Shown here in pieces: positions 1-9,026 of a stretch of 64,000 nucleotides of DNA. Each line of letters starts with the position of its first letter. Positions within the stretch are counted from its first letter, which is position 1. The stretch comes from Pirellulaceae bacterium. GTDB taxonomy: Bacteria > Planctomycetota > Planctomycetia > Pirellulales > Pirellulaceae. A program made the position numbers and the translations under genes. Below the pieces are notes generated by a model. The model was given only the letters and a program-made list of their open reading frames with translations. It searched no databases and was not told the DNA's origin. The stretch spans positions 1 to 64,000 of the forward strand of contig JADHUC010000009.1 of the NCBI GenBank assembly GCA_016784735.1, written 5' to 3'.

Positions 1-1271
1 AAGATCTGCCCGCGACTGATGGCCGGGGACGCGTAACAGTGTTCACCGATCGCGTTTTCGGCGACCAGCTCAAATTCCTTTCCCGGTCGAACGATCTTGG
101 CTACGCCGTCGTCCGACAGAAAGTAAACGAGTCCGCCTGCCGACACGAGCGATGCGGTGTGGCCCCTGCCGATCCTGTTTTGCCAATGTCGCTTTCCGGA
201 CCAGGCGTCCAAGCAGCTCGCGATCCCGGAGTCGGAAACCACCACCAAGTAGTCGCCCACGGCGATGGGCGATGGCACGAAGGGGACGGACCTGCCCGAG
301 CGCCACACCACGTGCGTTTCGCTGACGTCTCCGCGACCGTCCGGCCGAATCGCCAACACTTCACGGTCCGGGTAGGCGGCGCACACCAGAAGCAGACCGC
401 TGGTGAACACGCCAGACGCGACGGCCCGGCCCCGCGGGCCCTTAGTAAACCAGTGCGTTGAGCCATCCCTGGGGTCGTAGCTGACGATCGAGTGGCTGCC
501 GGCGACCATCATGTGAGGTTGGCCATTCAAGTTGCGGATCAGGGGCGTCGAGTAGCTGCGAATCCGATTCTCGCGGGCCACCTTCCAGGCGATCTCGCCC
601 GTCTGGCGGTCGAGCGCCACGATGTACGCGTCTCCATCATGGTCGCCGTTCAGCATGACGTTGTCCTCGTACACCACGGGACAACTGCAGTAGCCCCACA
701 CGCTCGCGAACTTCCCTGGCCGGGCCACCCACTTCCGTTTGCCATTCATGTCGTACGCCGCGACGAACATCTGGCCCGGGTTCACGGGGAGCCCCGCATT
801 GTTCGCCCGCAATTCTCCGCTGCGTTTGCGAATCACTTCGGCAGGGACGACCGATCCGTCCGGTTCAAGAAACGAGACGTAGACGTACACGCCATCCGTT
901 GCCGGCGTACTGGAGGCGCAACTGTTCAGGCGGTGCTTGGCCTCCAAGGGCGCGCGAAGCGCGACGGTCTGCCACATCGTCTCACCCGTTTTCCGGTCCA
1001 AGCACAGAAGAATGCGTTCCTTGGTCTCTGGGATGCAGGTCACTAAGAACACTCGGTCGCGGCAAACGATCGGAGAAGCATGCCCCCGGCCGGGAGCCTC
1101 GACTTTCCAAGCGATGTTGTCCGTCGCGTCCCAATGGATGGGAATGCCCTCCTCGATACTCGTCCCGTCACCACGGGGACCGCGCCACATGGGCCAGTCT
1201 TCCGCTGGGGCCGTTCGCACGGTCGCGGCAATTACCAACGCAAGGATGCACTTGACAGCTCTGCCGTTCAT
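1..1271 (-). CDS. PQQ-like beta-propeller repeat protein, 3' end cut by window edge
   Basis: This reading frame is open from an ATG at 1271 to the left edge of the window, so at least 423 codons are present and the C-terminus is missing. The start MNGRAVKCILALVIAATV is a signal peptide, followed by WPMWRGPRGDG, the usual entry motif of exported PQQ-type (BamB-like) propeller proteins of planctomycetes. Blade motifs such as LLCLDRKTGETMWQ and IVALDRQTGEIAWK recur. The family usually lacks bound PQQ, and its exact job is unknown. Its ATG overlaps the stop of the sialidase gene upstream by four bases (ATGA), which implies translational coupling. It is the last visible gene of the minus-strand operon. 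Family assignment is secure; function is not. Confidence 0.9.
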   Translation of the reverse strand, partial: MNGRAVKCILALVIAATVRTAPAEDWPMWRGPRGDGTSIEEGIPIHWDATDNIAWKVEAPGRGHASPIVCRDRVFLVTCIPETKERILLCLDRKTGETMWQTVALRAPLEAKHRLNSCASSTPATDGVYVYVSFLEPDGSVVPAEVIRKRSGELRANNAGLPVNPGQMFVAAYDMNGKRKWVARPGKFASVWGYCSCPVVYEDNVMLNGDHDGDAYIVALDRQTGEIAWKVARENRIRSYSTPLIRNLNGQPHMMVAGSHSIVSYDPRDGSTHWFTKGPRGRAVASGVFTSGLLLVCAAYPDREVLAIRPDGRGDVSETHVVWRSGRSVPFVPSPIAVGDYLVVVSDSGIASCLDAWSGKRHWQNRIGRGHTASLVSAGGLVYFLSDDGVAKIVRPGKEFELVAENAIGEHCYASPAISRGQI

Positions 1272-2449
1272 GAACCACAGTCATCCTGTTCAAGGACCGT
1301 TACGAACACCCCGCGGATCTCGTTGAATTGTCCCGGCATAAGCTTGCTCCATCCCGCCGGTACAACATCGTGGACGTACAAGAGCTGCCCCGGCGCCACT
1401 TCGCGGATCGCCGTGTAACTGGTACTGGGGCCTTGGAAAATGGTCGCACGTTCGGTCCAGTGTTTTCCTTTGCCGTCGACGCTGAACATGAGATGGCAAC
1501 CGGGCCGGCCGAAGCTGCAGGCGAGCACTCCGTTCGACGTGAGTACGAGATCCGGGAAAACGCTTGCCGTGTACGGTGCCAGTTTGACTGGCGCTGACCA
1601 CGCCTTGCCGCCATCGGAGGAGTGAACTGAGTGCATGGGCTTGCCGGAACTGACGCGCATGATGCAGAACAAGTCGCCGCCGGCCAATTGGACCACGCAC
1701 GGTTCGCACAGCCCTTCGCCATCGGCGTTCGGGTCGTAGGCCATCGTCGAGAAGTACTCCCAATTGACGCCTCCGTCCGTGCTTCGAACGAGGATCGACC
1801 GATAGCGTTTGTCGCCGGCAAAGCGGCCGTACATGCTTGCCAGCAGCGAACCATCGGACGTCTCCAGGATCGAGCGGGCAAAGACCATGTGGGCGTTTCC
1901 ATCCTTCCATTCGTTGACGGCTTGGGGAAACGTTACTTTGCCCACGGACCACGAGTAGGTTCTGCCGTCCTGCGAGTGGCCGACATTACACGTGGCCGTC
2001 GTCTCATCAATGCGGCGGGTGAAATAGGAGAGCCATACACAAGTGTCGTCCTTACGCCGAATCCACGAGTGCCCGCCTGCGTGCTTGCCTCGAAACGAAA
2101 CCGGCTCGCCCCAAGTGCGACCGCCGTCCTGCGACCAGACACCAACCGAATGGACTCCCTGTTCCGACATCGCCGCATCCGCTGAGGCCCAGATGCCGAC
2201 AAACAGATGTTGCGGACTGATTTGCTTCAGTGTGGGGAACCAATGATGGCCGGTGGACTTGCTGATGACGAACGGTTCGCCTACTTGGACGCGAATCTTT
2301 CCGTCTCCGAGCGTAATCTCCGCGGAGTTTTCGGGCGCGCGTATCTCTCCGGACTTCTCCTCGGCTGCGTTGGCGGTTACCGAGAACACGACCGGGCCGC
2401 AACATGCAAGTACAGACAATCCGATCCGCAGGTTATGGAGTTTCTTCAT
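1268..2449 (-). CDS. Exported sialidase-superfamily (BNR/Asp-box) protein, 393 aa
   Basis: An N-terminal signal peptide (residues 1-29, ending near TANA) is followed by a six-bladed sialidase-type propeller. Asp-boxes are visible at about 106-113 (SQDGGRTW), 222-229 (STDGGVNW) and 276-283 (SSDGGKAW). A GLCEP...RVSSG stretch near 246-268 is placed like the Glu and second Arg of family GH33, but the N-terminal RIP arginine motif and the late YS...LYE motif are not obvious. Hydrolysis of sialic acid is therefore not assured. The start overlaps the stop of the next sialidase by four bases, and the stop overlaps the start of the PQQ protein by four bases. Probably a periplasmic glycan-active or glycan-binding enzyme. 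Confidence 0.88.
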   Translation of the reverse strand: MKKLHNLRIGLSVLACCGPVVFSVTANAAEEKSGEIRAPENSAEITLGDGKIRVQVGEPFVISKSTGHHWFPTLKQISPQHLFVGIWASADAAMSEQGVHSVGVWSQDGGRTWGEPVSFRGKHAGGHSWIRRKDDTCVWLSYFTRRIDETTATCNVGHSQDGRTYSWSVGKVTFPQAVNEWKDGNAHMVFARSILETSDGSLLASMYGRFAGDKRYRSILVRSTDGGVNWEYFSTMAYDPNADGEGLCEPCVVQLAGGDLFCIMRVSSGKPMHSVHSSDGGKAWSAPVKLAPYTASVFPDLVLTSNGVLACSFGRPGCHLMFSVDGKGKHWTERATIFQGPSTSYTAIREVAPGQLLYVHDVVPAGWSKLMPGQFNEIRGVFVTVLEQDDCGS

Positions 2450-3738
2450 CGCAGGTCCGTTCTGGTTAGAGTAAAGGTGTACCTATAGGCATCGGCTCCC
2501 CAGAAATCATTTGGATCGGCACCGATGCGAGTCAGGTAGACCTCTAGTGTGCGGTTTTCCCGATTCTCCAGCAAGGAGAAGTTCGATAGCTGCAAACGTT
2601 CCGAATCGCCCGCCTGGCGATCATCGATCGCGGTGACGGTACTCCGCTTCAGGGCCGGGATCGACTCGTCCACCTCGGCGATGACCAGCGGGTAACGGGG
2701 CGAGTTGCCGCGTGGCGGCACGGCGGATATGTTCCCGACCCAGTACAGTTTTCCAGTCACGCTGTGGCGGATCATCTGGTGGATCGACGATGGCGAGTAG
2801 AACCGCGTGCCGTCGTCGTACTTGAGTTCCTGTACTGCGCCCAGCGTCAGTCCGCCGTCCACAGACACGCTGAACCACTTGCGGCCGGGAGTCTTCGATG
2901 TATTGGACCCGCGCCAGATCACGAGCACACGTCCGTCGTCCAACTCGGCCACCGCCGGCTCCATCAAGCCTCGCGAAGATACGTCCGGCGAGATCTCGAC
3001 GCGTTTGCCGGCGGTCCATTGGTAGTTTCCTGGTTCCGCGTTCCACTTGCCGACGAAACACAACGACCCCATGCGCCACGGACGCTCGTCGTTGTGCGGG
3101 TCACCAGTAGCGTTGGCGTGGGCGACACAGTGGATCAACGTGCCGTCGGTATGACGCAGGATGTTGCTGCCTAAGTAGGCTTGATTGTGTTTCAAAAAGC
3201 TCTCGCGGAACGGATCGTCGGGGTCGAAAGCGTCTCCTTTTTCGTACCGCAGCAGCGCCGGTTCTCCCCACGTCCGCCCATGGTCGGGCGAGATCCGCAC
3301 GAAGCAGTGATTGTGATGACGACCGCGAACTAGCGGCTGGCGGAGCCAGATCGAAACCGTCACCTTGCTTGCGGGATCGTACAGTTGAGGCCCTTGCCCC
3401 CAGAAGACTCTTACGCCGTCGGGATGTGTGACCACATCCGGCATCGGCTCGAATTCTGACCAAGTCCGGCCGTTGTCGCGCGACCAACGTCGCTTCGGTT
3501 TCTCCGGCGTGTCGCTTTTGGCCCAAGTGGTGTGGACTTCCTCTCGTTCAAGCCCCGGTCCCACGTAACGAACTGACACCCACGCACCGACACCCTTACG
3601 CGGATGACGAGAGTAGACTTCCTTCCCTACCTCCACGATCGGGCGATTCTCCTCCCAGGGCAACCGGGGCGCCTTGCCAGGAGCCTCGGACGCCGAGGCC
3701 GCGGTCAACAGTACGAGAACCAGCTTTGCGAGTGTCAT
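2446..3738 (-). CDS. Exported sialidase-superfamily protein, 430 aa
   Basis: The frame is open from 3768, but the ATG at 3738 (MTLAKLVLVLLTAASA) begins a good signal peptide and has an AAGGAA ribosome site upstream, so I start there. Asp-boxes SRDNGRTW and SPDHGRTW are clear and SVDGGLTL is a degenerate third. The protein is a sialidase-fold propeller distinct from both neighbours, which have different spacing between boxes. A canonical GH33 catalytic set is not evident. It may act on another glycan or be a non-catalytic propeller. Its stop overlaps the ATG of the downstream sialidase gene by four bases. Confidence 0.85.
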   Translation of the reverse strand: MTLAKLVLVLLTAASASEAPGKAPRLPWEENRPIVEVGKEVYSRHPRKGVGAWVSVRYVGPGLEREEVHTTWAKSDTPEKPKRRWSRDNGRTWSEFEPMPDVVTHPDGVRVFWGQGPQLYDPASKVTVSIWLRQPLVRGRHHNHCFVRISPDHGRTWGEPALLRYEKGDAFDPDDPFRESFLKHNQAYLGSNILRHTDGTLIHCVAHANATGDPHNDERPWRMGSLCFVGKWNAEPGNYQWTAGKRVEISPDVSSRGLMEPAVAELDDGRVLVIWRGSNTSKTPGRKWFSVSVDGGLTLGAVQELKYDDGTRFYSPSSIHQMIRHSVTGKLYWVGNISAVPPRGNSPRYPLVIAEVDESIPALKRSTVTAIDDRQAGDSERLQLSNFSLLENRENRTLEVYLTRIGADPNDFWGADAYRYTFTLTRTDLR

Positions 3739-3867
3739 GCGTTTCTTCCTTTCCGATCGAAAAACCAATGCGTTGTTCGATCGATTCTACCCTTTCCAGG
3801 GTCGTACCTGTTCATCGGCTGAAGAGTCAAACAGAACTTCTCCCGTTCGATATTCGCGCTGAACCGT

Positions 3868-5007
3868 TCAGCGCTGGCGGCGTTGCAACGTGTCCTCGCC
3901 GTCAGTCAACCATTCGATGTTGAACCGTGCCAACACAATCTTCGAGTAGCTGTCGGCTTCGTAAAGGCATAGAACGTCGTGTTGGTCGGTGACGGCCAGG
4001 TCGGAGTAGGCCGCTGAGCCGGAATGCAGAACCTTCGACACGGGCCAGCTTCGGCATTCGTCGTAGCTGACTCGCACGGTCATCCGCGTGCGGGTCTTTG
4101 GGTTGGCGGGTGTGGACAACAACACGCGGTTCTTCTCGAACTGACGCGTGTCGGTGAATCGAACGACGCTGCCCTGGCACGACGGCTCAGGAAGTCCTGG
4201 ATGATACTTGACCGTCGACCATGTCTTTCCGCCGTCCTGGCTGAACGCGTACGCTCGCTGCTTCTTCCCCTGGCGGCTGCGCATGTTCATGTACAACGTG
4301 TCATCGGGCAATTCGACGACTTCGCATTCGTCGGACGCGTTGGCGTCGAGGGCCGAACCAAGTCGCCACGCTGCTCCGTGGTCGTCGCTGTAGAAGCAAT
4401 ACGAAAGCTGGATCTCGCCCAGCCGCGGTGTCGCATCGGCCCAACAGGGAATCAGCAGTCTGCCGCTTCGCAGTTGAATACCGTGACCTGGGCCGGTGCC
4501 AGCCCAATGCCATGCCGGATTCATGGCGACATCGGTGATGTCCACAGGCTTGGACCACGTTTTTCCGTCGTCGTTGCTCTTCGTGATGAGCACTCGCTTG
4601 TTGTCACGGCAGAAGGGCAACCAGATGGTGCCGTTGGTTCGATCGACAACGGGACACGGATTTCCCATCGTGTGGCCCCCGTCGTCGGCGATCATTCTCG
4701 GGTCGGTCCAGGTCCTTCCGCCGTCGAAACTTCGACGCAGCGCCAAGTCAATGTCGCCATGGTCGGAACGGCTGCTCTTCCGGGCCTCGGCCATTGCCAA
4801 AATCGTTCCGCGATTTGTTACCGCCAGCGACGGGATGCGATAGCAGTGGTAACCAAGGTCGCCGGATTGAAACAGTGGTTGTTGTTCCAGTTTTCCTGAC
4901 AGCTTGGGACGTGCCGCCTCGAGTTGGTTCGCGAAGGCCACGCACGCGAGTAGCAGGAAACAGGACAACAATAGAACCGTAGCTCCCCGACTCGCCGACT
5001 TGTGCAT
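3868..5007 (-). CDS. Exo-alpha-sialidase, family GH33, exported, 379 aa
   Basis: Cleaves terminal sialic acids from glycoconjugates outside the cytoplasm. The start at 5007 was chosen because AAGGAG lies just upstream and a signal peptide follows; the longer frame to 5136 has no such support. GH33 landmarks are all visible: YRIPS with R57, the acid/base region SDHGDID (D84/D86), DECEVVELPDDTLYMNMRS with the glutamate and R243, a late arginine in the 304-312 region, SAAYSDL with Y334, and LYE with E350. Asp-boxes lie near 93, 144, 207 and 256. Of the three sialidase-like genes here this is the one most likely to be catalytically competent. It follows the esterase fusion gene by 50 bp in the same operon. 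Confidence 0.92.
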   Translation of the reverse strand: MHKSASRGATVLLLSCFLLLACVAFANQLEAARPKLSGKLEQQPLFQSGDLGYHCYRIPSLAVTNRGTILAMAEARKSSRSDHGDIDLALRRSFDGGRTWTDPRMIADDGGHTMGNPCPVVDRTNGTIWLPFCRDNKRVLITKSNDDGKTWSKPVDITDVAMNPAWHWAGTGPGHGIQLRSGRLLIPCWADATPRLGEIQLSYCFYSDDHGAAWRLGSALDANASDECEVVELPDDTLYMNMRSRQGKKQRAYAFSQDGGKTWSTVKYHPGLPEPSCQGSVVRFTDTRQFEKNRVLLSTPANPKTRTRMTVRVSYDECRSWPVSKVLHSGSAAYSDLAVTDQHDVLCLYEADSYSKIVLARFNIEWLTDGEDTLQRRQR

Positions 5008-5057
5008 GAGTGTTCTCCTTATGCAATTGGAGATGCTCTGTTGGGGCCGGTAGTGGA

Positions 5058-6725
5058 TCATTTTGGTGTTACATCGCGCACGCGACCGTCCAGCTTGGCT
5101 TCGATTTGGCCGCCACACTTGTCGATGTAGCGCCATGCTGCCGAAATATTCGTGATTTCGAGTTCACCGTAGGGGATCTTGCCGTAACGTCCGGCCAAAT
5201 GCAGCACGTCGCCGCGGCTGAGCAAGCTGCTGTAGCACACAACGCGGTAAGTGCGATCGGGTTTGATGTCTGTCTCGACGATACGTCGTCCGCGCGGCTG
5301 TGAACGGTCGAACGCATATCGGCACCCGGAGACTTGTACGAGGAACTGCCCATCGTAGGATTTCTCCTCGCGGATGTTGTCCTCGACGATCTCCAGCAGG
5401 GACTTCCCATCGATTTCGAACCGAATCAATGCCCGGTTGAAAGGTCGCAGCCAGTTCAAGAGGTCCATCAGATACAACTGTTGGCCGTCGCGAAGCGGGA
5501 CACCGCGAAAGTGCCTGCGCGTGGCGATGGCAATGTCGGCGTCGGTGGCGTCTCGCATGGCGTCAGCCATCCAGCTTCCCAGAGTGGTCTCGACTGGGCC
5601 GACCGTGGTTGGAGCTTTGATCACCTTGCCTATCTTGTGGGATTGGTAGTCGGTGTAGGGACGCTCCTTTCGCGGATGGGCCGTGCCGCGCCAACCATCG
5701 GCCATAAAGTCGAACTGGAGTTGCTCCTCGGCCGAACACCGGCCTTCGAATGCCGGCTGGCCGTGCACCGCGACGCGAATCGGCTGGTCCAAATCGAGCA
5801 ACTCGGGATCCGGGCGCAAAATGAATTGCCGCGCGTTGCGTATCTTCACGCTGATTCTCTGATCCGATTCGACCGCGGCATCAAATTCGGCGAAGTTGCC
5901 GATCTTGTCGATCGCCGACAATTCTGTCCAATATGCACGGCCATGAATTGGCAGGTACGCCCGGAACGTAACTCGCTGCGGATGCTTCACTCGCTGCTGT
6001 TTGAGCGCCCAGTCGAGAACCTGGCCAGTGGTTACCGTCATGGTATTGTGCCCGGCGCCGGGGACCATCCACAGCCGACCGTTGTAGCCCAACTTCTTCA
6101 TGCGGCGAGTTATCGGGATGGGGCCGTCCTGAGCGTACACGGGCCAGTCCTTCTCGCCATGCACGTAGAACATGGGCACGTGTCGCAGGTTTTCGATCAG
6201 CGCGAGATGTCCATATGTGGACGCCAAGGGAACGCCGGCCGCGAACAGGTCGGGGTAGCGGCAGCAAAGGTACGTCGTGCCCGTGCCGCCCATCGACTGG
6301 CCACTGCAGATGATACGATCGCGATCAACGAGGAATCGTCGGCACACTTCCTCGATCACAGTCAGTACGTCATTCTCGCCGATGCCACGATACTCGGTCG
6401 TGCCCCGACCGTGCGGGCATACAACAATGATTCCACGTTTCTCGGCTTCCTTCTTGTAGACACCGTTGTTGTAGGCGGCATGATCGAAGTACTTGTTTTG
6501 ATCGCCTCCCGTACCGTGCAACGCGATGAACAGCGGCAGTCGCTGTGTGCCATCATAAGCTGACGGTAGGTACAGCCGGTACGGTTGATCCGTATCGTCG
6601 ATCCGTGATCGGTACGACAACGCCAGATCGCGCGGCCCCCTGATCGTTTCATCGCCGACGACCGAAGGCAGGCCAGCGGTCAAAAAGACTATAGCCACAA
6701 TCAAGGGCGAGATTCTGTTTTTCAT
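5058..6725 (-). CDS. Exported alpha/beta-hydrolase esterase fused to a 5'-nucleotidase C-terminal domain
   Basis: 555 aa with a signal peptide (residues 1-24). Residues 45-265 are a PHB-depolymerase/acetylxylan-esterase-like alpha/beta hydrolase: oxyanion region LFIALHGTGG, nucleophile elbow GQSMGG (S144), HGEKDWPVY (D193) and GAGHNT (H226), so the triad is complete. Residues about 375-545 match the C-terminal substrate-specificity domain of 5'-nucleotidases (TLGSWMADAMRDATDADIAI, then LRDGQQL and LLNWLRPFNRALIRFEIDG). The metallophosphatase domain that normally precedes it is absent. The gene sits between the GH33 sialidase and the isochorismatase-like gene. A natural guess is an O-acetyl esterase whose second domain binds a sugar or nucleotide-sugar. 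Confidence 0.85.
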   Translation of the reverse strand: MKNRISPLIVAIVFLTAGLPSVVGDETIRGPRDLALSYRSRIDDTDQPYRLYLPSAYDGTQRLPLFIALHGTGGDQNKYFDHAAYNNGVYKKEAEKRGIIVVCPHGRGTTEYRGIGENDVLTVIEEVCRRFLVDRDRIICSGQSMGGTGTTYLCCRYPDLFAAGVPLASTYGHLALIENLRHVPMFYVHGEKDWPVYAQDGPIPITRRMKKLGYNGRLWMVPGAGHNTMTVTTGQVLDWALKQQRVKHPQRVTFRAYLPIHGRAYWTELSAIDKIGNFAEFDAAVESDQRISVKIRNARQFILRPDPELLDLDQPIRVAVHGQPAFEGRCSAEEQLQFDFMADGWRGTAHPRKERPYTDYQSHKIGKVIKAPTTVGPVETTLGSWMADAMRDATDADIAIATRRHFRGVPLRDGQQLYLMDLLNWLRPFNRALIRFEIDGKSLLEIVEDNIREEKSYDGQFLVQVSGCRYAFDRSQPRGRRIVETDIKPDRTYRVVCYSSLLSRGDVLHLAGRYGKIPYGELEITNISAAWRYIDKCGGQIEAKLDGRVRDVTPK

Positions 6726-6786
6726 TGTCGATCTCCACGCGTATTCGCGGCTTACTCAGATTGCCTGCCGTTGTTCATCGTTCATG

Positions 6787-7866
6787 TCATTCCTCTCTCT
6801 CTGCCAGTTCCTTCACCCACGAAACCTGGGTCACCAATTGATTGAGCGATGCGAAGGAGATGTGGGCGTTGGTTGCGTATCGCGGCGTTGAATTGGCGGG
6901 AAAGGTGGCCAACGTGGCGTCGCCGACCAGGAAGACGTTGAAGTCTTTCGAGAGATTCTGGTAACCCGCCGTTGTGCGGCAGAAGCACATGTCGGTGGCG
7001 TAGCCGGTCAACAGAACGTGGCGAATGCCGTTCTGTTCCAGGAACTGCTTCAACGGTTCGTATCCCGGCGAGTCGTAAATCACCACATCATCGGGATGGA
7101 CCGTGATATCGCTGGTCACCGGAATCGGCAGGCTCCAGAACCCCGCGTTGTTGAACTTGGGCCCGGCATCCAAACCTGGGAATTGCCGGAAGTAGTCGAT
7201 GACGGGCCGGTCCGACGACAGGGTCCGACGACTGGGAAGGGGCTGGCCTTTGTACGAAAACGAGTTCAGCTTGGCATCCAGCTCCTTCCGTCCTTCGGCA
7301 CGCTGCTCCGCGGTGGGACGGCTGGTGAAGGACCGGTACAGCTTCTTGCGGATCGGATCCTCGTTTCCCGGCAGACTGTACATCACCAATGCCACGTTGT
7401 CGCGCAGACGCTTCAAGAACGGGTCGATCACCTCGCGAGTGTGTCGCCCGGCAAGGTGGTTCTTTTCCAGCGTGCAGAAATCGGCAACTCCGGCCGGTTC
7501 CGGGGTTCTCCAACCTTGTCCATCGTCGATGCCCCACGGATGCACCATGATGATTGCCGTCCGGTCGGCGCGCAGCCGGTTGGGCATCTCGATGACGCCA
7601 CGCGCGTTGTAAGAGAATCGCCAAGCGCGCACGGACAAGTCGGCACCGTCGTCCTGAACCAGCGGCGGCGCCTCGAAGCGTCGTGTCTCTTCGATGGGCT
7701 GGACGAACTCGGGGTGATCGGCCAACAACGGTTTCGGCTCCGCCAACAGTGTCAGTTGATTCTCGTAGGCTCGCGACGAAGGTTGTTCGGCAGCGTTAGC
7801 GGACTCGACCGCCACGGTGCAGGCAATTAGCAGGATCAGACAGGTGTTGGGAATGAGTCTATTCAT
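6787..7866 (-). CDS. Isochorismatase-superfamily (cysteine hydrolase) protein, exported, divergent active site
   Basis: 359 aa with a signal peptide (cleavage near ANA, residue 26). The C-terminal half carries the isochorismatase-superfamily signature LLTGYATDMCFCRTTAGYQ with C294 in the nucleophile position, followed by FLVGDATLATFPA. The usual aspartate of the family's N-terminal DxQ motif is replaced by MVHPWGIDDGQ (H109 in the Asp position), and the lysine expected before the Cys loop is not seen (VIYDSPGYE). The residue set therefore differs from standard amidases and isochorismatases. Sixty-one bases separate it from the esterase gene. Substrate unknown; a secreted amide hydrolase acting on glycan-derived molecules is possible. 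Confidence 0.8.
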   Translation of the reverse strand: MNRLIPNTCLILLIACTVAVESANAAEQPSSRAYENQLTLLAEPKPLLADHPEFVQPIEETRRFEAPPLVQDDGADLSVRAWRFSYNARGVIEMPNRLRADRTAIIMVHPWGIDDGQGWRTPEPAGVADFCTLEKNHLAGRHTREVIDPFLKRLRDNVALVMYSLPGNEDPIRKKLYRSFTSRPTAEQRAEGRKELDAKLNSFSYKGQPLPSRRTLSSDRPVIDYFRQFPGLDAGPKFNNAGFWSLPIPVTSDITVHPDDVVIYDSPGYEPLKQFLEQNGIRHVLLTGYATDMCFCRTTAGYQNLSKDFNVFLVGDATLATFPANSTPRYATNAHISFASLNQLVTQVSWVKELAEREE

Positions 7867-7921
7867 TGTTTACGATCCTTGGCAGTGACGTGTCGTGATC
7901 CGTTCGCTCCGGTTCGGCAAT

Positions 7922-8944
7922 TCAAGCATCCGCCTTCTTCTTGGCGACCCGTTGGGCGATCGCATCAAGACCGACGATGGCAGCCCGGTCGCTGGCTTGG
8001 TTGACCAGGTCGCAAATCAGTTCATAGGTTCGGAACTCGGGGTCCTCGACGTACATGATCGACGGATGGCCCAAGAGGTCGAAAACGCCGCGGTGCTCGA
8101 TCGCCCACTGGACGTTCTTTTCGATCATCTTTAGGAAGTCGTCGAGTTTCCACTTTTTCTTCTCACGCCGAAACGACGCCACGTCGCCTAGCGGGCTCAT
8201 GGGAATCTCGATCAAGCCTGATGGGTAGACGAACGGTTGGCTGTCCTTCTGGGCATCGGCCACGCGTTGGAAGTCCTCGTCGGTCGGATTTTCCTGCTTG
8301 ACCGACACGCCTCTGGCCATGCTGCTGACCCAGGTGAAACCGGATTCGAGCATCATCTCTTGAACGTCCACGCGGCCGATCAGGCCCGAACTCGATCCGC
8401 CGGGAGTGCGAAAACCTACCGGCCTGACACCGATACGCGTTTTCATGGCCATGTCGGTCAAACGGATGTTTTCCAAAATCACTTCGCGCGACGTCTTGCC
8501 GTGGATCAGCCATGGGGCTCGGCGGAAACGAAACTGCATATTCTCCGTTTTCGTGGACCATACGTTCACATGGTCGTAAGTGTGGTTCGCCACGGGATGC
8601 CCCTCCGCGACGATCTCCTTCAGCCAGTCTACGTTCTCCTGCTCGAAGACCTGCCCGACAACGAACGACTGCAGCACGCCACCTTTCGCCTTCACCAGCC
8701 GGCAGGCTTTGACCGTGTACTGCTTGGTGGCTTCATTCAGGTTCCCTTTCTCGTAGTCCCAGTGCATGATATCCCACTTGGGATAGTGTCGAGACATTTC
8801 CAGGTCCAAAGTAATGGCAATGAGGGCCTTATCGTCAAGCGAATCGTCTCGATGCCGTGCGGCTGCCGTCCCGGCAGCCAAAGCACCCGCAACCGAACCG
8901 CATAGAAAATGACGTCGCGACATGGGAACTCGAGTCGTATCCAT
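7922..8944 (-). CDS. Tat-exported polysaccharide deacetylase (NodB-type, CE4-like)
   Basis: About 340 aa. A twin-arginine leader (SRRHFLCGSVAG...) is followed by a NodB-type deacetylase fold: motif 1 is ITLDLEM with D48 (counting from the first of two adjacent ATGs) instead of the commoner TFDD, and motif 2 is NHTYDH with the metal ligands H122 and H126. GFRTPGG is the usual arginine-bearing motif 3. It should remove N- or O-acetyl groups from a glycan using a divalent metal. Two ATGs lie side by side at 8947 and 8944; the GGAGG upstream is better spaced for 8944. It is the first gene of the minus-strand operon. Confidence 0.88.
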   Translation of the reverse strand: MDTTRVPMSRRHFLCGSVAGALAAGTAAARHRDDSLDDKALIAITLDLEMSRHYPKWDIMHWDYEKGNLNEATKQYTVKACRLVKAKGGVLQSFVVGQVFEQENVDWLKEIVAEGHPVANHTYDHVNVWSTKTENMQFRFRRAPWLIHGKTSREVILENIRLTDMAMKTRIGVRPVGFRTPGGSSSGLIGRVDVQEMMLESGFTWVSSMARGVSVKQENPTDEDFQRVADAQKDSQPFVYPSGLIEIPMSPLGDVASFRREKKKWKLDDFLKMIEKNVQWAIEHRGVFDLLGHPSIMYVEDPEFRTYELICDLVNQASDRAAIVGLDAIAQRVAKKKADA

Positions 8945-9026
8945 CATCCATCCTCCAAAAGGTATCTACGTCAATCCGAGAAGCTGACGCGCGTTGTCGC
9001 GTGCGCCGTTGTCGGCTAAAGTCCAC

